A stretch of 17,554 nucleotides of DNA, taken from positions 1 through 17,554 of the forward strand of contig DAOWJX010000142.1 of the NCBI GenBank assembly GCA_030640155.1. The letters run 5' to 3'. The notes beneath the pieces were generated by a model, which had not been told where the DNA came from, ran no database searches, and saw only the letters and a list, made by a program, of their open reading frames with translations. The position numbers were made by a program, and so were the translations under genes. This stretch comes from Candidatus Aegiribacteria sp. (GTDB lineage: Bacteria > Fermentibacterota > Fermentibacteria > Fermentibacterales > JCC-6). Below, piece by piece: positions 1 to 5,801 of the stretch (its first letter is position 1; every line of letters begins with the position of its first letter).

Positions 1-641
1 ACTGAAAGCAGGACGATCCTGTTGATTCGGGAGAGGGAATCCCTCACAGCCTGCACAACATCGGTTATCATGGAACCACGCCACTCCATGAAACTGTCAT
101 GCAGTCTCCCGCCGCTGACGCAGTAGGCAGGCCAGTCAATAGAACGTATTCCGGCATCTCTGCGAAAACGTTCACGGCATCCGTCGCAGAAACAGACACG
201 GTTGGTTGAAAACCTTATATAGTCGAGATGTATTCCGGCAACAGGGTACTCTGCTGCCAGGTTAAAACATAACTGCGCCATATCACTTACATTCTGAGGA
301 TCTGTAGGACAGAGCCAGTTCTCTACCGTTCCATCACTGGAGATCTGAAATCTTCCGTCCAGCTCGAATTGATTCTGATCCTCCACAGAACACTTGCCTG
401 CTTTCCACAGGACAACCCACGCATGAACATCGATCCCAAGGGGAGTGCAGGCGTCAAGACATTCCTGAAGACCTTCCGTATCCGTTTCCGGCCCATAGGC
501 AGCACAGTAAAAGACCGTGTCGTAGCCGTTCAAGGACAGCAGCCGGGCGATCTCATCCCAATTTCCATTGTTGTATTGCCAGGCGCTCCAGACACCTGTG
601 ATTGAGCACAGGACTGTCATGAAGAGAGAAAGAAAATACAT
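1..641 (-). CDS. Secreted GHL10-family (DUF187) glycoside hydrolase-like protein, C-terminus beyond window
   Basis: The frame is open from an ATG at 641 to the left edge (213 codons), so the protein is truncated only by the window. GGAGG lies 5 bases before the ATG. The N-terminus has a signal peptide (about residues 1-19, hydrophobic MYFLSLFMTVL then a VWSA cleavage-like site). The family call rests on the segment LCPTDPQN followed about 20 residues later by VAGIHLDYIRF, which matches the Cys-Pro...DGIHLDYIRYP core of family-10-like glycosyl hydrolases (GHL10/YngK type), and on the following CFCDGCRERF, also typical of these proteins. The mature protein would be exported and is predicted to act on a polysaccharide; the substrate cannot be told. 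The usual Asp before Gly in the core motif is Ala here (VAGIHLD). The lipoprotein gene at 843-1319 lies upstream on the same strand. Confidence 0.72.
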   Translation of the reverse strand, partial: MYFLSLFMTVLCSITGVWSAWQYNNGNWDEIARLLSLNGYDTVFYCAAYGPETDTEGLQECLDACTPLGIDVHAWVVLWKAGKCSVEDQNQFELDGRFQISSDGTVENWLCPTDPQNVSDMAQLCFNLAAEYPVAGIHLDYIRFSTNRVCFCDGCRERFRRDAGIRSIDWPAYCVSGGRLHDSFMEWRGSMITDVVQAVRDSLSRINRIVLLS

Positions 642-842
642 ATGAACCTCCGGCCGTAAGATATGTTCAATTCCGGCTTCGAACAACTGAATATGCGGAA
701 CGGCTCAAGCCAGCAGCCAGAGTTCAATAAAACCCGGGGATACAGGTCATCCCTTGTAATATGATTACCAGGCAGACAAATCCTTCAATAGAAGAAATGG
801 TCCTTATTAAAGTTCAATGTCGGGATAAGATCAGTATTCCTG

Positions 843-1319
843 CTAAGGAACTGTTATCGTCTTCCTGCCGTCATCGGGCATTCTGTCTTCGCCGTCCATC
901 GCATAGAACCAGTAATCCAGTGTAACCGGAGCAACCGTAGGCATATTTTCCAGAACAATGAAAGGAAATTCCAGTCGATAGTACACACCACTGATAACTG
1001 GTATACCAGTGTACTTTAAATCATCATACAAGCCGGGCGAAGTTGCCGATTCCTTCGAAACGGTGAACTCCGTCAAATGGCATCGAACCAGAAAATCCGC
1101 CTCCGGATCTGTATCTGTATTGAAGTAATAGTAAAATTCGCTCAGGCATATATCATCATAGAACTCAATTTCAGTATTCAGATTAACGCCGGAATAAGTC
1201 ACGGTTGCATCTTTGAAATCCTTACAATCCTCTATTCCCGATTCATTTGGATCATCACAACCAATCATCATGAACAGGACCAGAAGAACAGGAACACACT
1301 TCGTTAAGACAGGTTTCAT
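843..1319 (-). CDS. Small lipoprotein of unknown function
   Basis: This is a 158-residue protein starting at the ATG at 1319, preceded by AGGATGATGG. An earlier in-frame ATG at 1391 would add 24 charged residues in front of the signal peptide, so the inner start is preferred. The N-terminus MKPVLTKCVPVLLVLFMMIGC is a lipoprotein signal with lipobox M-I-G-C, lipidated Cys at residue 21, followed by Asp-Asp. The rest is acidic and rich in Tyr, Phe and predicted beta-strand (for example FYDDICLSEFYYYFN), with three further Cys. It resembles no family I know. It is probably anchored in a membrane facing the periplasm or cell surface. The spacer to the downstream GHL10-like gene is about 200 bases, so co-transcription is uncertain. 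Confidence 0.6.
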   Translation of the reverse strand: MKPVLTKCVPVLLVLFMMIGCDDPNESGIEDCKDFKDATVTYSGVNLNTEIEFYDDICLSEFYYYFNTDTDPEADFLVRCHLTEFTVSKESATSPGLYDDLKYTGIPVISGVYYRLEFPFIVLENMPTVAPVTLDYWFYAMDGEDRMPDDGRKTITVP

Positions 1320-1519
1320 TTTACCATCATCCTTTCGCTTGCTGATTTCCGAAAAAGACCACTCAAAGATATCTATTCTGTAATGAAGCACCCCCTTTTT
1401 CTGATTGTGTTTGCAGTATTGCAGAAAGAGACTAATTCATTATGTGATATGTTGTCAAGTGTAATAACTCTGACTTTATGGTTTCCAATGTATATCGAAC
1501 CTCTTTAAATGTGGGTATA

Positions 1520-1552
1520 CTGAATCCTGGCAGATGGGAGTGCGGGATTCAG
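1520..1552. repeat. Inverted repeat upstream of the nucleotidyltransferase cassette
   Basis: CTGAATCC (1520-1527) is perfectly complementary to GGATTCAG (1545-1552). Two more inner pairs (T-G wobble and G-C) are possible, leaving a 13-base loop. No T-run follows, so a terminator is unlikely. It lies about 60 bases upstream of the promoter-like sequence and could be an operator, a small RNA structure or chance. Confidence 0.35.
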
Positions 1553-1612
1553 CAGGAAACTGCGCGATATGCTTCAGGAAGTAACTGGATGATAAAGTTA
1601 TCTATCAGTTAA

Positions 1613-1641
1613 TTGACATCTGCACTCGCCCGGGATATTCT
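1613..1641 (+). promoter_or_regulatory. Sigma70-like promoter candidate for the nucleotidyltransferase cassette
   Basis: A perfect TTGACA (1613-1618) is followed after 17 bases by TATTCT (1636-1641), which matches the TATAAT consensus at 4 of 6 positions. Transcription would begin near 1648, leaving a leader of about 70 bases before the ATG at 1718. The consensus is taken from well-studied bacteria and its use in this organism is assumed. Confidence 0.35.
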
Positions 1642-1717
1642 CTTAACGATAGTACGATCAGTATGGGTTAATCGTGTATAGAGTACGAATTCAGTTACAC
1701 ACAGCAAAGAAAATTGC

Positions 1718-2266
1718 ATGAATGAAGAGTTAGAGGTTCTAAAATCTGTGACGCATGCTCTGCATAATGCAGGTATCGCATATATGATTACCGGATCTGT
1801 TGCGATGAATTATTATGCTTTTCCAAGAATGACGCGAGATATAGATATAGTTATTGAGCTCCAGGGAAATGATACTGCTGCACTGGTTAATCTTTTTAAG
1901 AATGACTTTTATGTTTATCAGGATTCTATAGAAGAAGCCATCCGCAATCGTGGAATGTTTAACATTATCCATAATAAGTATGTGTTGAAAATTGATTTCA
2001 TTGTTAAAAAATCAACTCCATATCGAAACATGGAATTTCAAAGGAAGCGTCATATTCTCATTGAGGGAATTCAAATGTGGATAGTAAGCCCCGAGGATCT
2101 GATTTTATCGAAGCTCTGGTGGTCAAGGGTCAGTCATTCAGAAGTGCAGATTGGTGATATAAAAAACTTGTTCGCTTCAGTTGACGATCTTGATATTGCT
2201 TACATAGACAGATGGGTAGCAGAAATGGGTCTGCAGGATATTCACCGGAAGGTAATTGATGATTGA
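1718..2266 (+). CDS. Pol-beta-superfamily nucleotidyltransferase (DUF6036/AbiEii-like)
   Basis: This 182-residue protein has the signature of minimal nucleotidyltransferases: Gly-Ser at residues 26-27 (ITGSVAM), the metal-binding pair Asp41-x-Asp43 (TRDIDIVIE) and a third acidic residue, Asp93 (LKIDFIV). The C-terminal half has VSPEDLILSKLWW and SEVQIGDIKNLF, which resemble the pattern in DUF6036/AbiEii-type nucleotidyltransferases of mobile and toxin-antitoxin loci. Such enzymes move a nucleotide onto an RNA or protein acceptor; the acceptor here is unknown. The ATG at 1718 has no strong Shine-Dalgarno sequence. The next gene overlaps its 3' end by 8 bases, suggesting translational coupling. 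By eye the gene is clearly AT-richer than the housekeeping genes to its right, which fits horizontal acquisition. It could alternatively be a stand-alone tRNA- or antibiotic-modifying nucleotidyltransferase. Confidence 0.8.
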   Translation: MNEELEVLKSVTHALHNAGIAYMITGSVAMNYYAFPRMTRDIDIVIELQGNDTAALVNLFKNDFYVYQDSIEEAIRNRGMFNIIHNKYVLKIDFIVKKSTPYRNMEFQRKRHILIEGIQMWIVSPEDLILSKLWWSRVSHSEVQIGDIKNLFASVDDLDIAYIDRWVAEMGLQDIHRKVIDD

Positions 2267-2507
2267 TACAGATCCGGTTATCGAATCAAAGACAAGAGCA
2301 TTAATGATGAATAAGTCTCCTGAAGAACGGTTAATAATGGGATGTTCAATGTTCACTTTCGCCAAAGCAATAGTCCGATCCTCGATTATGCAGAAGAACG
2401 GTGATATCCCGCTTTGTGATCTAAGAAAAGAATTGTTTCTGAGGTTCTACGGAAATGACATGGACAAAAAAACCAGGGAGAGAATAGCATCCTATTTTTC
2501 CGGATGA
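2259..2507 (+). CDS. Small partner protein of the nucleotidyltransferase cassette
   Basis: This 82-residue, probably all-helical protein begins at an ATG (2259) inside the last codons of the nucleotidyltransferase gene; a TTG one codon earlier is the alternative. Visible features are SPEERLIMGCSMFTFAKAIV (residues 20-39) and LRKELFLRFYGNDM (residues 55-68). I recall a similar pattern (SPEERL..., then a basic LRxxLFxRFYG) in small proteins encoded next to nucleotidyltransferases in cyanobacteria and other phyla, without an assigned function. No HEPN R-x4-6-H motif is present, so it is not a standard HEPN partner. The tight overlap implies joint expression, for example as antitoxin, inhibitor or target of the enzyme. 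Confidence 0.7.
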   Translation: MIDTDPVIESKTRALMMNKSPEERLIMGCSMFTFAKAIVRSSIMQKNGDIPLCDLRKELFLRFYGNDMDKKTRERIASYFSG

Positions 2508-2515
2508 ACCCGGAA
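2498..2515. repeat. Short inverted repeat between convergent genes
   Basis: TTCCGG (2498-2503) and CCGGAA (2510-2515) flank a 6-base loop, overlapping the stop codon of the small partner gene. A T-run precedes rather than follows the stem on the plus strand, and none follows on the minus strand. It is therefore only a weak terminator candidate for the convergent gene ends here. Confidence 0.25.
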
Positions 2516-2548
2516 TTGTAGAAAAACCACGGACTCATGTACAAGTCA

Positions 2549-2932
2549 CTACATGGATTCGGGGCGGAAAGCGTCCTCGAGGTAGGTGGCCATTCTGAAT
2601 TCGGAAGGTGTGCCGCGGACTACGGCAACATCGAATCTGATCTGATCCTGAGGATCGTGCTTCGCCAGGTAGAAGGCGGCAGCGTGGATTATTCTGGCCT
2701 GCTTCTTTGAATCGATCTTCTCAAGCGGCATTGTTGCGCTTCCGTCACTGGCGAATTTCACTTCAACAAAAGCAAGAATCCCGCTATTTTTCGCGATGAT
2801 ATCGACTTCAGCTCTGCGTGTCCGGAAATTACGGGTGACTACCGTCCATCCGCGGGTCTGTAACCATTCACAGACAAAATCCTCGGCTCCCCTGGAAATT
2901 TCACTCAAAATGTATCCGAATCTGTTTCTCAT
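2549..2932 (-). CDS. yraN: YraN/UPF0102-family endonuclease-like protein
   Basis: This 127-residue protein matches the UPF0102 (YraN) family in length and motifs: an N-terminal helix (SRGAEDFVCEWLQTRGW), RNFRTRRAEVDIIAK and then LAFVEVKFA. These correspond to the E..., (G)E-x-D and E-V-K acidic/lysine core of a restriction-endonuclease-like fold. The usual Gly of the GEID motif is Ala here (RAEVD), but the Asp and the E-x-K pair are kept. The cellular substrate of the family is not settled; it is often encoded beside rnhB, as here. The ATG at 2932 lies inside the end of rnhB, an overlap of 32 bases, and no clear Shine-Dalgarno sequence precedes it, so expression probably relies on coupling to rnhB. 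It is the last gene of the minus-strand block. Confidence 0.88.
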   Translation of the reverse strand: MRNRFGYILSEISRGAEDFVCEWLQTRGWTVVTRNFRTRRAEVDIIAKNSGILAFVEVKFASDGSATMPLEKIDSKKQARIIHAAAFYLAKHDPQDQIRFDVAVVRGTPSEFRMATYLEDAFRPESM

Positions 2933-3530
2933 ATTTCAGAGGTGCAAAAGACATTCTGTGAATCGGGGAAGGGCCAAGTTTCTCAATGGCTTTCATATGC
3001 TCCCTGGATCCATACCCCTTGTTGGACGCAAAACCGTACCCCGGGAATTCATTCTCAGCTTTGATCATTATGTCATCTCTTGTAACTTTAGCGATGATGC
3101 TGGCGGCGGCTATGGACAGGCTTTTTGAGTCACCTTTTACGATAAATCTGGATTGCAGATCAAGATTCCTTATCGGCAGGCCGTCCACAAGATAAAGCGC
3201 GTCCAGTATATCAATAGCCTGAGCTGCTCTGTAAAAGGCCAGGCGGACAGATTCTGCCATCCCAACTTCATCTATTTCTGAATGCTCTACAATTCCAGTG
3301 GAATACCCGATTGCAATCCTGATGATCTCTGGGAAAAGAGTTCTGCGCTTTTTATCGGACAGCTTCTTGCTGTCAGTTACTCCCTGCAGATACGCATCCC
3401 GTGGGAGGGATACGGCTGCAGCCACCAGGGGCCCGGCAAGAGGACCCCGGCCGGCTTCGTCCATCCCTATCAGAACAGGGTAATCAAGCCTGTAACTTCC
3501 GTCGAACTCGAATAAAGGAGTACGGGTCAG
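2901..3530 (-). CDS. rnhB: Ribonuclease HII
   Basis: RNase HII removes RNA from RNA:DNA hybrids and misincorporated ribonucleotides. The family N-terminal motif is present (LIGMDEAGRGPLAG) with catalytic Asp-Glu. The third acidic residue is in ALYLVDGLPI and the fourth in AKVTRDDIM. The first ATG (3464) would begin inside the motif, placing the catalytic Asp at residue 2 and removing the first beta-strand. The frame stays open upstream to 3578 and encodes a normal N-terminus (...FDGSYRLDYPVLIG), but contains no ATG, GTG or TTG there. The best candidate is a CTG at 3530 preceded by AGGAAG at 5 bases and overlapping the rplS stop as CTGA, which gives 209 residues, a normal family length. The start is my inference; a conventional reading would use 3464. 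The gene lies between rplS and yraN. Confidence 0.88.
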   Translation of the reverse strand: MTRTPLFEFDGSYRLDYPVLIGMDEAGRGPLAGPLVAAAVSLPRDAYLQGVTDSKKLSDKKRRTLFPEIIRIAIGYSTGIVEHSEIDEVGMAESVRLAFYRAAQAIDILDALYLVDGLPIRNLDLQSRFIVKGDSKSLSIAAASIIAKVTRDDIMIKAENEFPGYGFASNKGYGSREHMKAIEKLGPSPIHRMSFAPLKYEKQIRIHFE

Positions 3531-3895
3531 GATTTCTTCCTGGAACCGTATGTCTTCTTCTCTTTTATCCTCGCTGACTTACCCGTCTTGTCTCGAAGGT
3601 AAAAAAGCTTTGCTCTGCGCACTTTACCGATTCTGGTTACTTCAATCCGCTCAATGAGAGGAGTGTTCAGAGGAAATACTCTTTCGACGCTCACTCCACC
3701 CGAGATTTTTCTTACAGTAAAGGTTTCAGAGGTTCCGCCACCTCTGCGGGATATTACAACACCCTGGAAAACCTGTACACGAACTTTGTTACCCTCCACA
3801 ACCTGGAAGTGCACTTTGACTGTATCCCCCGGTTTGAACTCCGGCAGATCCTCTTTGATATGTGATGCTTCAACACTCCGGATAATATCATCCAT
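3527..3895 (-). CDS. rplS: Large ribosomal subunit protein bL19
   Basis: This 122-residue protein aligns along its whole length with bL19. It starts MDDIIRSVEASHIKEDLPEF, continues with FKPGDTVKVHFQVVEGNKVR, then VQVFQGVVISRRGGG and FTVRKISGGVSVERVFPLNTP, and ends in a basic tail. bL19 sits at the interface of the 30S and 50S subunits. The ATG at 3895 is chosen because AGGAG lies 8 bases upstream and the protein then begins at the family position; an in-frame codon at 3922 would add nine residues. It overlaps the trmD stop by 8 bases and is followed directly by rnhB, the usual order of this translation operon. Confidence 0.96.
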   Translation of the reverse strand: MDDIIRSVEASHIKEDLPEFKPGDTVKVHFQVVEGNKVRVQVFQGVVISRRGGGTSETFTVRKISGGVSVERVFPLNTPLIERIEVTRIGKVRRAKLFYLRDKTGKSARIKEKKTYGSRKKS

Positions 3896-4640
3896 TTTTA
3901 TGCTCCTTCTGTCGATCTGCAAGCCTTACAGCATGAACAAATCGTTCTTTTACACAGTCCCTGCTTTCCGAGTCAAGCAGGTCAGGACGCTGCTGAACGG
4001 TAAGCTCCAGTGCTTTCTTGAATCTCCATTTCTCTATCTCAGCATGATTACCTGAAATCAGAATATCGGGAACTTTCATACCTCTGTATTCAGCAGGTCG
4101 GGTATACCTGGGATAATCAAGCAATCCCGTCGCGAAACTGTCCGATTGTGCGGATTCCATTCGACCAAGCACCCCCGGAAGCCATCTGAAAACAGCTTCC
4201 ATAAGAAACATGGCAGGGATCTCGCCGCCGGAAACCACAGCATCGCCAACACTGATCTCATCTGTAACAGCGTATTCCCTGAATCTCTGATCAATTCCGC
4301 CATATCTGCCACAGAATATTATCAATTTTCCGCACTCAGCTAACTCTCGAGCAAGATCGTGATCCAGTTTTCTTCCCTGAGGAGTCATGAATACTATTCT
4401 GGCATCCTTTCTCCAGGATATCTCCTCAAGTGTTTCAAACAGCGGTTCGGGTCTGAGCAGCATCCCTGCGCCACCCCCGAACTGATAATCATCAACTGAA
4501 CCGCGACTGTCTACAGCCTTTTCCCGTATATCAAAAACCGTCATTTCAACTTTGCCGGTTTCAATCGCTTTTCCTATTATTCCATGTTCCATGAATGGAA
4601 TAAGCAGATCTGGAAACAGCGTTGCCACAGCTGTTTTCAT
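3888..4640 (-). CDS. trmD: tRNA (guanine-N1-)-methyltransferase TrmD
   Basis: TrmD methylates G37 of tRNAs that read CNN codons, using AdoMet bound in a deep trefoil knot, and so prevents +1 frameshifting. This 250-residue protein shows MKTAVATLFPDLL (N-terminus), DDYQFGGGAGMLL, a CGRYGGIDQR loop, SVGDAVVSGGEIPAM, the Arg of FRWLPGVLG, Asp167 (SDSF, the catalytic base position) and LDYPRYTRP. The loop normally reads GRYEGID; the Glu is Gly114 here. The start at 4640 matches the family N-terminus and has GGAG 8 bases upstream. An ATG at 4658 overlapping the rimM stop as ATGA is the alternative and would add six residues. The gene lies between rimM and rplS as in many bacteria. Confidence 0.95.
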   Translation of the reverse strand: MKTAVATLFPDLLIPFMEHGIIGKAIETGKVEMTVFDIREKAVDSRGSVDDYQFGGGAGMLLRPEPLFETLEEISWRKDARIVFMTPQGRKLDHDLARELAECGKLIIFCGRYGGIDQRFREYAVTDEISVGDAVVSGGEIPAMFLMEAVFRWLPGVLGRMESAQSDSFATGLLDYPRYTRPAEYRGMKVPDILISGNHAEIEKWRFKKALELTVQQRPDLLDSESRDCVKERFVHAVRLADRQKEHKNG

Positions 4641-4654
4641 GCTGGATACTCCAT

Positions 4655-5170
4655 TCATTGCGGAGACAGTTCGTTCAGACCAACTGGAAGAACAAGCTCA
4701 ATGACCTTATCCTTCCACCTGATATTTCCCTCATTCAGCACCAGTGCAAGTGGTACATGAAATCCTGTTTCCGCATCCTCAACGAGAAGGAGCGGATTGG
4801 AATCTGATGGTTCAATATCCACAACTGGAAACGTTTTCCCCTCTGACTTAATCTCCATACCTATAAAACCGTAAAGAGGGAAGAATTCCAGCATTCTCTC
4901 CGCTTCATCCCGCTTTATGAAAATGGAGCAGCCTCTGTACCTGTCAGCGTCCTCCCTGTTGCGGATCTCCTTCAGAGTGAGATTAATTCGAGAGTCTCCC
5001 CTAACAGAACAGCGGACTACAGTCATGGATATGCTCTCTTCCAGCAGGATTCCTGTTCCTGGAGGAATGATCGCATGACCGATACCAGAGAAAACACGAA
5101 CTGCTAATCCACCCTTTAATCCGTGAGGTTTCTCCACATATCCGAGATATACAATATCACCGGAAGCCAT
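4655..5170 (-). CDS. rimM: 16S rRNA processing protein RimM
   Basis: RimM binds uS19 and assists maturation of the 30S subunit head. This protein of about 171 residues has the N-terminal barrel motif YLGYVEKPHGLKGGLAV, a middle segment LTLKEIRNREDADRYRGC and a C-terminal PRC-barrel beginning FPLYGFIGMEIKSEGK and ending near LPVGLNEL, as in the family. The ATG at 5170 is used; a TTG at 5188 overlapping the khpA stop by 8 bases is also possible and would add six residues. Neither start has a strong Shine-Dalgarno sequence, so coupling to khpA is likely. trmD follows immediately. Confidence 0.93.
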   Translation of the reverse strand: MASGDIVYLGYVEKPHGLKGGLAVRVFSGIGHAIIPPGTGILLEESISMTVVRCSVRGDSRINLTLKEIRNREDADRYRGCSIFIKRDEAERMLEFFPLYGFIGMEIKSEGKTFPVVDIEPSDSNPLLLVEDAETGFHVPLALVLNEGNIRWKDKVIELVLPVGLNELSPQ

Positions 5171-5180
5171 TACAGAAATC

Positions 5181-5411
5181 TCAGTCAATGATTCTTACTG
5201 TAGCCTTCTTTTCCAGTCGGGCAGCAGCTGATCTGATGATAAGTCTCATAGCTTTCGCAATTTTCCCCTCGCGGCCTATTACTCTGCCAAGATCGCTCTC
5301 CGCGACTCTCAATTCAAAGACAATTACGTCTTCTTCCATTGTTTCTTCTACAGAAACCGCTTCAGGATCTTCAACGAGCGTTTTGGCCATAATTTCAATA
5401 AGTTCTTTCAT
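5181..5411 (-). CDS. khpA: KH-domain RNA-binding protein KhpA
   Basis: This 76-residue protein consists of one KH domain with the nucleic-acid-binding GREG loop (residues 46-49, in LGRVIGREGKIAKAMR). Length and start (MKELIEIMAKTLVEDPEAV) are typical of KhpA (YlqC). In Gram-positive bacteria KhpA pairs with KhpB/Jag to bind RNA and influence division and cell length; here its partner is not in the window. GGAGG lies 6 bases before the ATG at 5411. It stands between rpsP and rimM, the most conserved position for this gene. Confidence 0.93.
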   Translation of the reverse strand: MKELIEIMAKTLVEDPEAVSVEETMEEDVIVFELRVAESDLGRVIGREGKIAKAMRLIIRSAAARLEKKATVRIID

Positions 5412-5466
5412 GAGGGTCCTCCAGTTCAGGTGGTTATTCAGACAGTAAATCGCACCGGTGTATCCA

Positions 5467-5787
5467 TTACGAGGTTCTGCTCTTCCCTTTTATTAGAACC
5501 ACTTCCAACGGTATGCCTTCTTCACCACCGGAGTGCCTGGACCATTTACTCCAGGTGCCTGTGCGCTGAAGCAGGTTTCTGACCGTATCGGAGACCTGCG
5601 CTCCCTTATCCAGCCAGTGAAAAACCCTTTCCTCGTCTACTTTAACTTCCATTGGCTTGCGCAGGGGATCGTAGTAACCGAAACTCTCCAGAAATCTGCC
5701 ATCGGTAGCTTTACGTCTGTCAGCGGCTACAATTCTGTAGAATGGCTGGCCTTTACATCCAATTCTTTTTAAGCGAATAATTACCAA
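5467..5787 (-). CDS. rpsP: Small ribosomal subunit protein bS16
   Basis: This 106-residue protein matches bS16: IIRLKRIGCKGQPFYRIVAA at the N-terminus, then DRRKATDGRFLESFGYYDP, with ERVFHWLDKGAQVSDTV in the middle. bS16 stabilises the 30S body during assembly. The start codon is TTG at 5787, set by GGAGGTGA 6 bases upstream and by alignment with the family N-terminus (MVxIRLxRxG); no ATG is available. It follows ffh by 14 bases and is probably co-transcribed with it. Confidence 0.95.
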   Translation of the reverse strand: MVIIRLKRIGCKGQPFYRIVAADRRKATDGRFLESFGYYDPLRKPMEVKVDEERVFHWLDKGAQVSDTVRNLLQRTGTWSKWSRHSGGEEGIPLEVVLIKGKSRTS

Positions 5788-5801
5788 GTTTCACCTCCAG
5801 A

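Larger units (their letters stand above)
1320..1717. other. Intergenic spacer between divergent genes
   Basis: This stretch of about 400 bases lies between the minus-strand lipoprotein gene and the plus-strand nucleotidyltransferase gene. It contains no supportable coding frame. It holds an inverted repeat (1520-1552) and a sigma70-like promoter (1613-1641), both described separately. No tRNA cloverleaf or transposon ends were seen. Confidence 0.5.

Noticed and set aside
642..842. Search for promoter or RNA gene between the two leftmost minus-strand genes
   Set aside because: Only weak -10/-35 matches with poor spacing were found; no tRNA-like or structured element could be supported.
2259..2507. 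HEPN-type toxin as partner of the nucleotidyltransferase
   Set aside because: The small protein lacks the R-x4-6-H motif and is shorter than HEPN domains.
2536..2555. Short inverted repeat CATGTA/TACATG at the yraN stop
   Set aside because: Only 6 base pairs, AT-rich and without a T-run; likely chance.
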